The position numbers and the translations under genes are program-made. DNA of 42,499 bases, from contig JAMPGU010000020.1 of assembly GCA_023663865.1 (NCBI GenBank), positions 1 through 42,499 on the forward strand, given 5' to 3'. The stretch's first letter is position 1. Each line of letters begins with the position of its first letter. A model generated the notes under the pieces. It saw only the letters and a program-made list of their open reading frames with translations, ran no database searches and was not told where the DNA came from. This document shows positions 17,662-25,971 of the stretch, piece after piece. Source of the stretch: Clostridium sp. Its GTDB lineage: Bacteria > Bacillota > Clostridia > Oscillospirales > Acutalibacteraceae.

Positions 17662-18540
17662 ATGTACGAATTAAACCAAGTCGCAAAAAACACATATTAT
17701 ATCAACTGCCCTGCCAAAATCGGAATTTACAAAACCGATAGCTCTGAGGTTTATCTTATTGACAGCGGAAATGACAAGGACGCAGGAAGAAGAGTCAGAA
17801 AAATTCTTGATGAAAACGGCTGGAAGCTAAAATACATTATCAATACACACTCTAATGCAGACCATATAGGCGGTAATCGTTATCTGCAGCAACAAACAGA
17901 CTGCAAAATATTTGCAAATGGTATTGAGGCTGCTTTTACCAACTATCCTATTTTAGAGCCATCCTTTTTATACGGAGGGTATCCCTGCAAGGACTTGAGG
18001 CATAAATTTTTACTGGCAGATAAGAGCAGTACGGAGGACATTACGAGTCCGAACTTCCCTGATGAGCTTGAGGTTATACCTTTAAAGGGTCACTTTTTTG
18101 ATATGATTGGAATACGCACGCCTGATAACATTGTATTTTTAGCAGATTGCATCAGCAGTGAAAACACACTTAATAAATACCAAATTTCATTTATTTACGA
18201 TATCGCAGAATATTTGAAAACACTTGATAAAGTGGAAGCAACGGAAGCTGATATGTTCGTGCCTGCCCATGCAGAAGCAACCGAAAACATTACAAGTTTA
18301 GTACAGCTAAATCGAAAAAAGATATATGAAATTGCAGATAAAATAATAGATGTTCTTAAAACACCTATGTGCTTTGAAACATTATTAAAGCACATATTTA
18401 CAGACTATGGTCTTACTATGAATTTTGAGCAATATGTGCTGGTAGGAAGCACAGTACGCTCCTATCTTTCATGGCTAAAGGACAATGACAAAATCACTGC
18501 TGAATTCATTGATAACACTCTGATTTGGAGACGTTTGTAA
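17662..18540 (+). CDS. Metallo-beta-lactamase-fold hydrolase, variant metal motif
   Basis: 292 aa. The MBL fold is clear: DSGNDKDAG, THSNADHIGG (near 67-76), PLKGHFFDMIGI, FLADCIS and PAHAEA. The usual THxHxDH motif reads THSNADH, so the second metal-ligand His is Asn; the other ligands are present. C-terminal about 80 residues are helical (winged-helix-like YEIADKIIDVLKTP, then VRSYLSWLKDNDKI). The substrate cannot be told from sequence. An AAGGAG site lies upstream. It follows trkH by 33 bases and may be cotranscribed. Confidence 0.82.
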   Translation: MYELNQVAKNTYYINCPAKIGIYKTDSSEVYLIDSGNDKDAGRRVRKILDENGWKLKYIINTHSNADHIGGNRYLQQQTDCKIFANGIEAAFTNYPILEPSFLYGGYPCKDLRHKFLLADKSSTEDITSPNFPDELEVIPLKGHFFDMIGIRTPDNIVFLADCISSENTLNKYQISFIYDIAEYLKTLDKVEATEADMFVPAHAEATENITSLVQLNRKKIYEIADKIIDVLKTPMCFETLLKHIFTDYGLTMNFEQYVLVGSTVRSYLSWLKDNDKITAEFIDNTLIWRRL

Positions 18541-18612
18541 TATATAATTATATTTTTTAGCAAGCAACAAACAATGCTTACATATTTTATTCGTATTTTT
18601 TATATTTATGGG

Positions 18613-18641
18613 TTTACTCTTTAAATGACATTTGTTATAAT
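18613..18641 (+). promoter_or_regulatory. Promoter of the PurF-like gene
   Basis: TTTACT at 18613-18618, 17-base spacer, perfect TATAAT at 18636-18641, about 33 bases before the ATG at 18675. No riboswitch-like structure is evident in the short leader. Confidence 0.6.
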
Positions 18642-18674
18642 ATCAACGCAAACTAAATAAGTGAGGTATTATTT

Positions 18675-20081
18675 ATGGGAGGATTTTTTGCTGCTGCATC
18701 TAAAGAAGACTGCGTTTTTGATTTGTTCTATGGCGTTGACTACCATTCTCACCTCGGTACAAGACGTGCTGGTATGGCTGTTTACGATGAGAAGCTTGGA
18801 TTTGACAAGGCAATTCATAACATTGAAAATGCACCTTTCAGAACAAAATTCAAAAAAGAATCAAACGAGATGAAGGGCAGCCTTGGCATCGGATGCATAT
18901 CCGATTTCGAAGCACAGCCAATTCTTGTTCGTTCTCATCACGGAACTTTTGCAATAACAACCGTCGGCAAAATCAATAATGCGGATGAAATTGTTGACGA
19001 AATTATTAAATCAAACACACATTTCTTTGAAATGCAAAACGGAGACATCAACCCAACTGAGCTGGTTGCGGCAATCATCAATCAAAAAGAGAATTTTATT
19101 GATGGTATCAGATATGCGCAGGAAATCGTGGATGGCTCACTGAGTATGATGATTCTTACACCGAAAGGCATTTACTGTGCCAGAGACAAAGTAGGAAGAA
19201 CACCTATTGTTATCGGTAAAAAAGACAACGGCTTTTGCGCAAGCTTTGAAAGCTTTGCATATCTTAACTTAGGCTATACAGAATACAAGGAGCTCGGACC
19301 CGGTGAGATTATTGTTATGACCCCGGAGGAGATTAAAACACTTGTTCCTGCCGGCGATAAAATGAAGATATGCACATTTTTATGGATTTATTACGGATAT
19401 CCATCCTCCTCATATGAGGGCATCAGCGTTGAGAAAATGAGGTATAACTGCGGACAAGCCTTAGCAAAACGTGATGATGCAAAGCCGGATATCGTTGCAG
19501 GTGTACCTGATTCAGGCATAGCCCATGCTGTTGGATATTCAAATGAATCTAAAATTCCATTTTCAAGACCGTTTGTTAAATATACACCGACATGGCCCAG
19601 ATCCTTTATGCCGACACATCAGAGCAAGCGTAATCTTATTGCAAAGATGAAACTGATTCCAATTCATGATTTAATTGAAGGAAAAAGTCTGCTGCTGATT
19701 GACGACTCCATTGTTCGCGGAACACAGCTTAGAGAGACAACTGAATTTTTATATGCCAGCGGTGCAAAGGAAGTACATATCAGACCTGCCTGCCCGCCTC
19801 TTGTATACGGATGTAAATATTTAAATTTCTCTCGTTCTACCAGCGAAATGGAATTGATTACAAGACGTGTTATCAAGGTGCTTGAGGGTGACAATGTTGA
19901 TGATGCAACCTTGAAGGAATACACAGACCCTGATAGTGAAAAGTATAAGAAGATGGTGGATATGATTTGCGAAAAGTTACACTTCACCTCTTTGCGTTAT
20001 CACAGACTTGACGATATGATTGAGTCCGTTGGTATCGGAGCAGACAAGCTTTGCACTTATTGCTGGAATGGTGAAGAATAA
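18675..20081 (+). CDS. Amidophosphoribosyltransferase-like protein lacking the glutaminase Cys
   Basis: 468 aa. It aligns over its length with PurF, which transfers ammonia from glutamine to PRPP at the first step of purine synthesis. The phosphoribosyltransferase half is intact (LLIDDSIVRGTQL, the PRPP loop) and the Cys positions that hold the 4Fe-4S cluster in Bacillus-type PurF appear kept (KICTFLWIYY, PACPPLVYGC and the C-terminal CTYC). The N-terminus is MGGFFAAASKEDC where PurF has MCG, so the Ntn nucleophile Cys is missing; GTRRAGMAV and other glutaminase-fold motifs remain. GTGAGGT precedes the ATG, so the start is not misplaced. Annotated PurF paralogues beginning MGGFF are known from Firmicutes. 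Function is unresolved: ammonia-dependent or altered amine donor. Confidence 0.88.
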   Translation: MGGFFAAASKEDCVFDLFYGVDYHSHLGTRRAGMAVYDEKLGFDKAIHNIENAPFRTKFKKESNEMKGSLGIGCISDFEAQPILVRSHHGTFAITTVGKINNADEIVDEIIKSNTHFFEMQNGDINPTELVAAIINQKENFIDGIRYAQEIVDGSLSMMILTPKGIYCARDKVGRTPIVIGKKDNGFCASFESFAYLNLGYTEYKELGPGEIIVMTPEEIKTLVPAGDKMKICTFLWIYYGYPSSSYEGISVEKMRYNCGQALAKRDDAKPDIVAGVPDSGIAHAVGYSNESKIPFSRPFVKYTPTWPRSFMPTHQSKRNLIAKMKLIPIHDLIEGKSLLLIDDSIVRGTQLRETTEFLYASGAKEVHIRPACPPLVYGCKYLNFSRSTSEMELITRRVIKVLEGDNVDDATLKEYTDPDSEKYKKMVDMICEKLHFTSLRYHRLDDMIESVGIGADKLCTYCWNGEE

Positions 20082-20099
20082 TTAAATAAAACGAAACTG

Positions 20100-20128
20100 A
20101 GAGCTGTATATAATTACAGCTCTTTTTT
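20100..20128 (+). terminator. Terminator after the PurF-like gene
   Basis: 9-bp arms at 20100-20108 and 20115-20123 with a 6-base loop, followed by a run of T. Confidence 0.85.
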
Positions 20129-20131
20129 GCA

Positions 20132-20159
20132 TTGACTTAATTTACAAATATGATAAAAT
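20132..20159 (+). promoter_or_regulatory. Promoter of the phosphopantetheinyl transferase gene, leaderless layout
   Basis: TTGACT at 20132-20137, 16-base spacer, TAAAAT at 20154-20159. The coding ATG starts only 6 bases after the -10 hexamer, so the expected transcription start is at or next to the A of ATG, and no Shine-Dalgarno sequence is present. Confidence 0.6.
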
Positions 20160-20165
20160 ATCTTT

Positions 20166-20789
20166 ATGGATACAAAAATTTATATTGCTGATACAAGTGT
20201 GCTTGAAGATGATATTCTTTTTAATGAAAAGTACAGCACCATATCAGAGCAAAGAAAAGAAAAAATAAATAAGCTGCGCTTTCCAGCCGACAAAAGGCTT
20301 TGTCTTGGTGCAACACTTTTGCTGGATTATGCGCTGAAAAAGCATAACCTTAATGAAGCGGATATGCAGTACAGCTTTAATAAATACGGCAAGCCTTATT
20401 TTTCGGATAAGAAAGATTTGCACTTTAGTATTTCTCACGCAGGACATTATGCTTTATGTGCCGTTTCCGACAAGGAAATCGGGTGTGACATTGAACAAAT
20501 CGGAAGAGTAAGTCTGAATATTGCCAAACGTTTTTTTTCAGATGATGAATACAGTAAGGTACAGGAAGCTGACGAAAAGGACAAAAGTATTATACTGACA
20601 AAATTATGGACCTTGAAGGAAAGCTATATAAAGGCTATGGGCAAGGGCTTGTCAGAACCGCTGAACAGCTTTAGTGTGACAAATATTGACAATTTTCACA
20701 CCGCCAGCTTTGACAGCCTGAACGGCTATATCATATCTGTCTGCAGTAAATACAAGGACTTAAAATTATATATAATAGATAATTTATAA
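20166..20789 (+). CDS. 4'-phosphopantetheinyl transferase, Sfp/AcpT type
   Basis: 207 aa. It moves the phosphopantetheine arm of CoA onto carrier proteins. The superfamily signatures are GCDIEQIGR (metal-binding Asp and Glu), FFSDDEY and KLWTLKESYIKAMGKGL (Glu and Lys). No other in-frame start lies upstream, and the promoter sits only six bases before the ATG, so the mRNA is probably leaderless. There is no carrier protein, polyketide or peptide synthetase gene in the window, so the partner is unknown; it might supply the primary acyl carrier protein or a secondary pathway elsewhere. Confidence 0.9.
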   Translation: MDTKIYIADTSVLEDDILFNEKYSTISEQRKEKINKLRFPADKRLCLGATLLLDYALKKHNLNEADMQYSFNKYGKPYFSDKKDLHFSISHAGHYALCAVSDKEIGCDIEQIGRVSLNIAKRFFSDDEYSKVQEADEKDKSIILTKLWTLKESYIKAMGKGLSEPLNSFSVTNIDNFHTASFDSLNGYIISVCSKYKDLKLYIIDNL

Positions 20790-20819
20790 TGAATGCGGAG
20801 AAAGTACACGGAATTAAGT

Positions 20820-20913
20820 CTTTGGCAATTCGTTGCTGTACGCTGGTATTGCAGAGTTGCCAAAGGCTTAAAACGCACAAAAGCCACCTGAACTCAATGT
20901 TCAGGTGGCTTTT
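20820..20913. terminator. Structured intergenic region with two hairpins, second is a terminator
   Basis: Arms at 20820-20828 and 20857-20865 (CTTTGGCAA / TTGCCAAAG) close a 28-base loop. A second, perfect 15-bp hairpin has arms at 20879-20893 and 20899-20913 with a 5-base loop and A/T ends, a terminator able to work in both directions. The stretch 20790-21075 holds no convincing gene; it may be a dispersed intergenic repeat. Confidence 0.6.
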
Positions 20914-21023
20914 ACATTCCCTCCCGTCAGCACTAAAACGTCCCACTACTCTCTATATACAAGGGAGACAAAATTGGTGAATTAATTCTTTGTGCGTGGT
21001 TATGGGTGCTTTATCGACAGTCT

Positions 21024-21057
21024 AAGGTAATGCATCATAGTATTGATTCATTACCTT
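21024..21057 (+). terminator. Hairpin between phosphopantetheinyl transferase and GH95 genes
   Basis: 9-bp arms at 21024-21032 and 21049-21057 followed by T residues on the plus strand. Its partner gene on that strand is the phosphopantetheinyl transferase gene about 230 bases upstream. It has no T tract on the minus strand. Confidence 0.5.
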
Positions 21058-21075
21058 TTTCATTATTTATAAAAT

Positions 21076-23739
21076 TCACTTGGTAATTTTAAATGTAACC
21101 TTCTTTGTTTCATTCTCTTTAAACTCGAGGGTTTGACTTTCATTCTGACAGGACACAGAAATGGTCTGATTGATTTGTGAAGTGATTTCTGCCTCTGCCT
21201 CACCGGTTGACATATCCCATTTGAGACTGTTTACAGTTGCTCTTGTTCGGGCATTAATTCCTGTAATTTCGCCCTTATTAAAGCCTGAATCAGGCAATGC
21301 AGGCAGCAGCTCAATTTCGCCGTCATTTGAGTAAACAAGCGCTTCGTTGATAATACCAAGATAGCCAATTGCAAAATCAGTGCAATAGCAGCTTCCCTGA
21401 TCATAATCGTGATTGGTCATTAAAGAATCATATCGTATTTTGTGATTCATCAGCTTAACAAGCGCATCGGAAAGACTGGCGCTGTCCTTTAATCTGGCAG
21501 CAATAAGAGAACGATGAACCAAGGCATGAGATGCTTCATTCTCACTTTCACGATTATCAATTGCCTGAATGCACGCCTTTTTCAGCTCTTCATTATTTTG
21601 CGTTTCAAACAAAGGCCATACACAATACAAATGGCTCAAATGTCTATGCTCATTATTCTCATCAAACAGTGTTGTTGCCCATTCCTTTAAAGCACCTGTA
21701 TCGTCATAAAGATATGCCGGCAGCTTATCTCTCAAATCCGTCCATACTTTAGTATCTGCCTCGGGAGCAACATCGCTCATTACTTTTAACAGCATATCTA
21801 TGTTATCTCTGCAGGCTGATATATCAATGGCACAATTGGCATCTGACGGGCTCGGATAATTTGACGGATTATTTTCCGGAGAATAGCTTGGAAGAATGCA
21901 ATATGACTCTCCGGCATTCAGCTCGGTTTTGCCCTTTTCATAATGAATACCGCCCTTTGCATCGGTATAGTATTCAGGTGTTAAAAGCTGTGCCCAATAG
22001 TTTGCTGATTTTGTCAGAAGCGGCAGCAGCAAATCCTCTTCAAGGCGCAAATATCCCCTGTCATTAATGCTTTTTATATCCTTGTCATCAATGGATAATA
22101 CAGACTTCAGATTATTCAAATCAAACTCATCACTTAACGGAATATTGATATTTCCATAAGTCTGCAGGGTTTCATAAAGGGGCTGGAGCATCCAGGAGGT
22201 ACCTGCATTCCAATATCTGAAAGGATATGGATAACAGGTTTCCGTAATCACAGCCTTGTCACCATCTGAATTAACAGGAGCCTGAATGGCATCCTTGAAG
22301 CCGTGGGTTGCATACGCATTCTCCTCCCAGTCGGGAAGCTGTCTTAAAATAAAATATGCATACCCAATAGGGCTTGAACTTATATTTCCGGTGTTCATAG
22401 AAGAGGTTTGTAAATTAACATTCGCATCCATTGTATATTTACTGCCCCATCCGGTATTAAACTCACCGGTCCACATACCATATAATCTGCTGGTAGAATA
22501 GCCTGAACAGCACAAATATGCATACCTGCCAGCATAATATGTACGCTGCGCCAAAGCAGAATTTATTTTATTCTTGCCTTTTTGCTTCTTTAAAAGCTGT
22601 TCGTTTGAAAGCGTCTTGTCGTCACCATTCTCCAGTGAAATGGTAACGGCATCAAACTGTGGCTGATAAATGGCAAGATGTGCTGCAAGGGCTTTGTCAT
22701 AGTCAAAATCAGCAGTGCTTCCATATTTATCTGCAACGGCTTTTGCTCTGCTGTTCAATGTATCAAGAAGCGGAAAATCTGCCTGACTGTCAAAAGCATC
22801 ATATTTGCCGATATTATAATCTCTGTCTGAAATTGTAATAAGATATACATTGTCGGCATCTGTAATTCTGACACCCTCATTCTTACTGCCTATAAACTGA
22901 CTTTCGTCCATATTTTTTTCGATTTCGACCTTATCCTTTTTTCCGTCAGTGATAATATAAGTCAGCGTTGCATAGCCGCCGTCAATCAGTTCACTGTTCT
23001 GGTAATTTGGATAATGCACAATGACAGAAAGATAATCAGCATTATCATCAACAGGCTTCATATATTTAACATTGGCTTCATCACTGTCACCAAAGTTTGC
23101 CATACTTGCCAAATCGTCAAAGGACAAAGTCATATTAAGCTTTGTGTCCGCAGATGATTTGGTGAATTTTGTAATAATCGCATTGTCTGCCATGGAGGTA
23201 AAGGATACCCTGTTCCATATACCGTCAGCATTTTCAAAGCGAACACCGGACTGGGATGTTTCGTAATCCGTATATCTGACATAATTATTTTCACCCTCAC
23301 CCTTCAAATCAACACGCAGCTGACCGCCGGGATGAAAACGATAAACATCATCGTAAGATGCATCATCGGTAATGTCCTCACCCTTTACAATATTTTGCTT
23401 AACATCTTCCAGCTCATCAAAGGTCTGCGGGCAATAACGAACATTTTCATTTGGCATAATAAAATGCATATTTTGAAATATAAAGGTATCGCTGTAGGGA
23501 GAACCGCTTTCAACAAAGCCCTGAATACCATTTCCGGATACCATGCCCTGACGCCAGTATTCCGTTTTATTTCTCTTGTCAGCCATCAGCTCCGTATAGT
23601 CTGTGCTGTAGGAAATTTTTGTTTCATCCGAAAACAAATCAGTAACATCCGTATGACTGCTTTTACCGCAGGCAGAAAGCCCAAAGACAGTCAATACGCA
23701 TAATAGCACTGAAAAAATCTTTTTAATAACTAGTTTCAT
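21076..23739 (-). CDS. GH95-type glycosidase lipoprotein (alpha-L-fucosidase / alpha-L-galactosidase family)
   Basis: 887 aa. A lipoprotein signal is present (FSVLLCVLTVFGLSAC, Cys24), so the enzyme is tethered outside the membrane. Family GH95 features appear in order: MVSGNGIQGFV near the start, a GMWTGEFNTGWGSKYTMDANVN stretch near 420-440 with the Asn-x-Asn pair that is catalytic in GH95, SPEN near 620 (acid Glu), HRHLSHLYCVWPLF near 690, and CTDFAIG near 789 (Asp), then IELLPALP. The usual QMNYWPAE after the Asn pair is replaced by QTSSMNTGN, so substrate binding may differ. It should release alpha-linked fucose or galactose from host or plant glycans. Divergent from an AraC-type regulator. 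Confidence 0.8.
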   Translation of the reverse strand: MKLVIKKIFSVLLCVLTVFGLSACGKSSHTDVTDLFSDETKISYSTDYTELMADKRNKTEYWRQGMVSGNGIQGFVESGSPYSDTFIFQNMHFIMPNENVRYCPQTFDELEDVKQNIVKGEDITDDASYDDVYRFHPGGQLRVDLKGEGENNYVRYTDYETSQSGVRFENADGIWNRVSFTSMADNAIITKFTKSSADTKLNMTLSFDDLASMANFGDSDEANVKYMKPVDDNADYLSVIVHYPNYQNSELIDGGYATLTYIITDGKKDKVEIEKNMDESQFIGSKNEGVRITDADNVYLITISDRDYNIGKYDAFDSQADFPLLDTLNSRAKAVADKYGSTADFDYDKALAAHLAIYQPQFDAVTISLENGDDKTLSNEQLLKKQKGKNKINSALAQRTYYAGRYAYLCCSGYSTSRLYGMWTGEFNTGWGSKYTMDANVNLQTSSMNTGNISSSPIGYAYFILRQLPDWEENAYATHGFKDAIQAPVNSDGDKAVITETCYPYPFRYWNAGTSWMLQPLYETLQTYGNINIPLSDEFDLNNLKSVLSIDDKDIKSINDRGYLRLEEDLLLPLLTKSANYWAQLLTPEYYTDAKGGIHYEKGKTELNAGESYCILPSYSPENNPSNYPSPSDANCAIDISACRDNIDMLLKVMSDVAPEADTKVWTDLRDKLPAYLYDDTGALKEWATTLFDENNEHRHLSHLYCVWPLFETQNNEELKKACIQAIDNRESENEASHALVHRSLIAARLKDSASLSDALVKLMNHKIRYDSLMTNHDYDQGSCYCTDFAIGYLGIINEALVYSNDGEIELLPALPDSGFNKGEITGINARTRATVNSLKWDMSTGEAEAEITSQINQTISVSCQNESQTLEFKENETKKVTFKITK

Positions 23740-23757
23740 AGTATCACCTCACTTCAA

Positions 23758-23819
23758 ATTATATCATATTATGCAGATTGAAACACGACATTTACAATTC
23801 AAATAAGTCGTGTTATAAT
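23758..23819. promoter_or_regulatory. Shared regulatory region of the GH95 gene and its AraC-type regulator
   Basis: An inverted repeat AACACGAC (23782-23789) / GTCGTGTT (23807-23814) lies between the genes. The regulator's promoter is TTTACA (23791-23796), 17 bases, TATAAT (23814-23819), so the right arm touches its -10. The GH95 promoter on the minus strand has a perfect TATAAT (23763-23758) but a poor -35 (GTGTTT, 23786-23781), which is covered by the left arm. The layout suits activation of the glycosidase and autorepression. This is inference from position. Confidence 0.6.
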
Positions 23820-23835
23820 AAAATACGGTGATGAT

Positions 23836-24498
23836 ATGATAAACATTGTGTGGAATGGAATCCATTTTTCAATAACAGATATAGGCGGAGGAAAGCTGGG
23901 GGAAGATATTCCCAGACATGCGCATGCCAAGGGCAGCTATGAGCTGCATTTTATAACCGATGGTCAGGGAGAGCTGGTTACGGATGACAGAACCTATAAA
24001 CTTACTAAGGGTAACTTTTTTATAACAGGTGAAAATATTTATCACAAGCAAACATCGGATAAAAGCAATCCGGTCGAAGACGTATTTTTGATGCTGCAGG
24101 CAAACAGCATTAACAAAGCAAATGCCATAGGTTCTGTTTTTTTGAGCAACATATTTTGCTTTATTGAGAATTTTGACAATACCATTGCCAAGGAAATACT
24201 GTACGAATACAGAGCAAAAATGCCTGATTACAACACTGCCATTGAAGGGCTGACAACCAAGCTGCTGACAGATATCACACGTGCAGTTTTGCCCCAAGGC
24301 TTTATAGAAAAAATTAAAAATGAAAATCTTAATGACAGAAGATTTGTTTTAATTGAGCAAGCCTTTTTATACACGCCAAATCTTACGCTCAGTCAGCTTG
24401 CAAGCACGATTGGCCTGTGTGAACGCCAGACACAAAGGCTGTTGAAAAAGTATTACGGCAAAAGCTTTCGTGAGAAAAAGCTAGAGCTGAAGCAGTAA
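23836..24498 (+). CDS. AraC-type transcriptional regulator, C-terminally shortened
   Basis: 220 aa. The N-terminal cupin-like sensor covers about 1-110 (HAHAKGSYELHFITDGQGELV, then KLTKGNFFITGENIYHKQ). The C-terminal part has one helix-turn-helix (LTLSQLASTIGLCERQTQRLLKKYYGKSF, about 180-210), and the protein ends at EKKLELKQ. Normal AraC domains carry on with a second helix-turn-helix of about 45 residues, which is missing and is not present in another frame after the stop. GGTGAT precedes the ATG. Its place next to the GH95 gene with a shared inverted repeat suggests it senses a released sugar. Confidence 0.8.
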   Translation: MINIVWNGIHFSITDIGGGKLGEDIPRHAHAKGSYELHFITDGQGELVTDDRTYKLTKGNFFITGENIYHKQTSDKSNPVEDVFLMLQANSINKANAIGSVFLSNIFCFIENFDNTIAKEILYEYRAKMPDYNTAIEGLTTKLLTDITRAVLPQGFIEKIKNENLNDRRFVLIEQAFLYTPNLTLSQLASTIGLCERQTQRLLKKYYGKSFREKKLELKQ

Positions 24499-24518
24499 CA
24501 TCTGTATATGAAAGCAAG

Positions 24519-24550
24519 ATACCCCCTCCGACGCAAGCCGGAAGGGGTAT
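24519..24550. terminator. Terminator between the regulator and folA
   Basis: 12-bp arms at 24519-24530 and 24539-24550 with a single mismatch and an 8-base loop; ATA and TAT ends make it usable from both sides. Confidence 0.75.
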
Positions 24551-24568
24551 TATATATACATATATATT

Positions 24569-25045
24569 TTATTTTCTTTCATAGCAAATATGAGAAAATG
24601 CAGTACCGTTTACATTATAATCGGCAATTGTTTTTTTTACATAATCCGCCTTATTAAAGGAAGGGAAATACGTATCTGCATCCTTGCACTCTGCATCAAT
24701 TTCTGTCAGATAAAGCTTATCTGCCAACCGAAGAAATTCGCTGTAAATCTTCCCTCCTCCAATGATAAACACGTTATCCTTTTCAGCCTTTTCAAGTGCT
24801 TCGTCAATACTATTAACAACGACAGCACCCTCTGCAGAATAGGCTTTGTTATTTGTGATTACGATATTCTGTCTGCCGGGAAGAGCCTTTGGCAAGGATT
24901 CAAAGGTTTTTCGACCCATAATGACAGTGTTCCCCATAGTGGTTTCTTTAAAAAATTTCATATCATCCTTAAAGTGCCAAATGAGGTCATTACCCTTTCC
25001 AAGCTCTAAATTTTTTCCAACAGCAGCAATAATTGAAATCGACAT
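24569..25045 (-). CDS. folA: Dihydrofolate reductase
   Basis: 158 aa, normal length. It reduces dihydrofolate to tetrahydrofolate with NADPH. Motifs are SIIAAVGKNLELGKGNDLIWH, DMKFFKETTMG, IMGRKTFESLP and GGGKIYSEFL. GGGAG precedes the ATG. It lies 12 bases downstream of thyA on the same strand, the usual pairing, since thymidylate synthase makes the dihydrofolate that this enzyme recycles. Confidence 0.96.
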   Translation of the reverse strand: MSISIIAAVGKNLELGKGNDLIWHFKDDMKFFKETTMGNTVIMGRKTFESLPKALPGRQNIVITNNKAYSAEGAVVVNSIDEALEKAEKDNVFIIGGGKIYSEFLRLADKLYLTEIDAECKDADTYFPSFNKADYVKKTIADYNVNGTAFSHICYERK

Positions 25046-25057
25046 ACTTCTGCTCCC

Positions 25058-25960
25058 TTACTGAGAAATTTTAAATGAAATCTTGCCAAGGTGCTTATAA
25101 TCTATAAGCTTGACATCCTTACAGTCCCTTGAAGAATCAAACTTGAAGAAATCATCCACATCAGGATTTAACCACAGCTTAGGTGCCGGCAAATCACCCT
25201 GTTCATCCATTCGTCTGATTTGTTCCTTGATGCCGTCCACTTGATTAACATAAATATGTGCATCCTTAATACTCCAGTCAATCGTACCTGCTTCAAGCCC
25301 TGTTACCTGTGCCAGCATAGAAAGAAGCACAGCATACTGCGTAACGTTAAACGGTAGTCCGAGTGGAACATCGCAGGAGCGCTGATGCACCCAGCAATTC
25401 AGCTTTCCGTCAGTCACATCCCACTCACTAGACCAAACACAGCTCGGCAGCACTGCAGTATCAAGATAATCATTCTGCCAAAGGGTCATCAGCATACGTC
25501 TGTCCTTAGGATTATTTTTAAGCGTGTTAATAAGGTTTTGTGTCATCTGGAATTTTTTTACAATATAGCCATATGCCGTACCAATGGTGTGGGCATACGC
25601 CTTGCCGAAATTTTTATGAATTTCCTGCTTAACCAAATTTCCGTTCTCGTCAGGAAGCATCTGGGTAGCAGTCCAAATTCCATCCTCATCAATTTCCCAC
25701 TCATTCCAGATATTCACATCACGCTCCTGAAGCCAGCGAACATCATTGGACTGTGCCTGATATATCCAAAGCATTTCAAGAACAGCCTGTCTGATAAACA
25801 GCTGCTTCGTAGTTAAAATCGGAAATTCCTTTGATAAATCAAAATGAAAATGGTGTGACGGAACTTTAATTGTATTTGTGCCTGTTCGGTTTTCCACCTC
25901 AACACCATCATTCAATATTCTTTTGCATAAATCAATATAATCCTTATCCCATTGCGACAT
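25058..25960 (-). CDS. thyA: Thymidylate synthase
   Basis: 300 aa. ATG at 25960 (MSQWDKDY) is chosen since homologues begin here; the longer frame to 26026 adds 22 residues without family similarity and lies in a hairpin region. The enzyme methylates dUMP with methylenetetrahydrofolate. Visible: ENRTGTNT, FPILTTK, RWLQERDVNIWNEW, catalytic Cys in VLPSCVWSSEWDV, HQRSCDVPLGLPFNVTQYA (dUMP site) and DAHIYVNQV. The residue after the catalytic Cys is Val, where E. coli has His. Cotranscribed with folA. Confidence 0.95.
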   Translation of the reverse strand: MSQWDKDYIDLCKRILNDGVEVENRTGTNTIKVPSHHFHFDLSKEFPILTTKQLFIRQAVLEMLWIYQAQSNDVRWLQERDVNIWNEWEIDEDGIWTATQMLPDENGNLVKQEIHKNFGKAYAHTIGTAYGYIVKKFQMTQNLINTLKNNPKDRRMLMTLWQNDYLDTAVLPSCVWSSEWDVTDGKLNCWVHQRSCDVPLGLPFNVTQYAVLLSMLAQVTGLEAGTIDWSIKDAHIYVNQVDGIKEQIRRMDEQGDLPAPKLWLNPDVDDFFKFDSSRDCKDVKLIDYKHLGKISFKISQ

Positions 25961-25971
25961 AACGTTCTCAT

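Noticed and set aside
20731..20980. Overlapping short frames after the phosphopantetheinyl transferase gene (63 and 71 aa)
   Set aside because: They cover hairpins and a terminator, have no ribosome site and lie antisense to each other.
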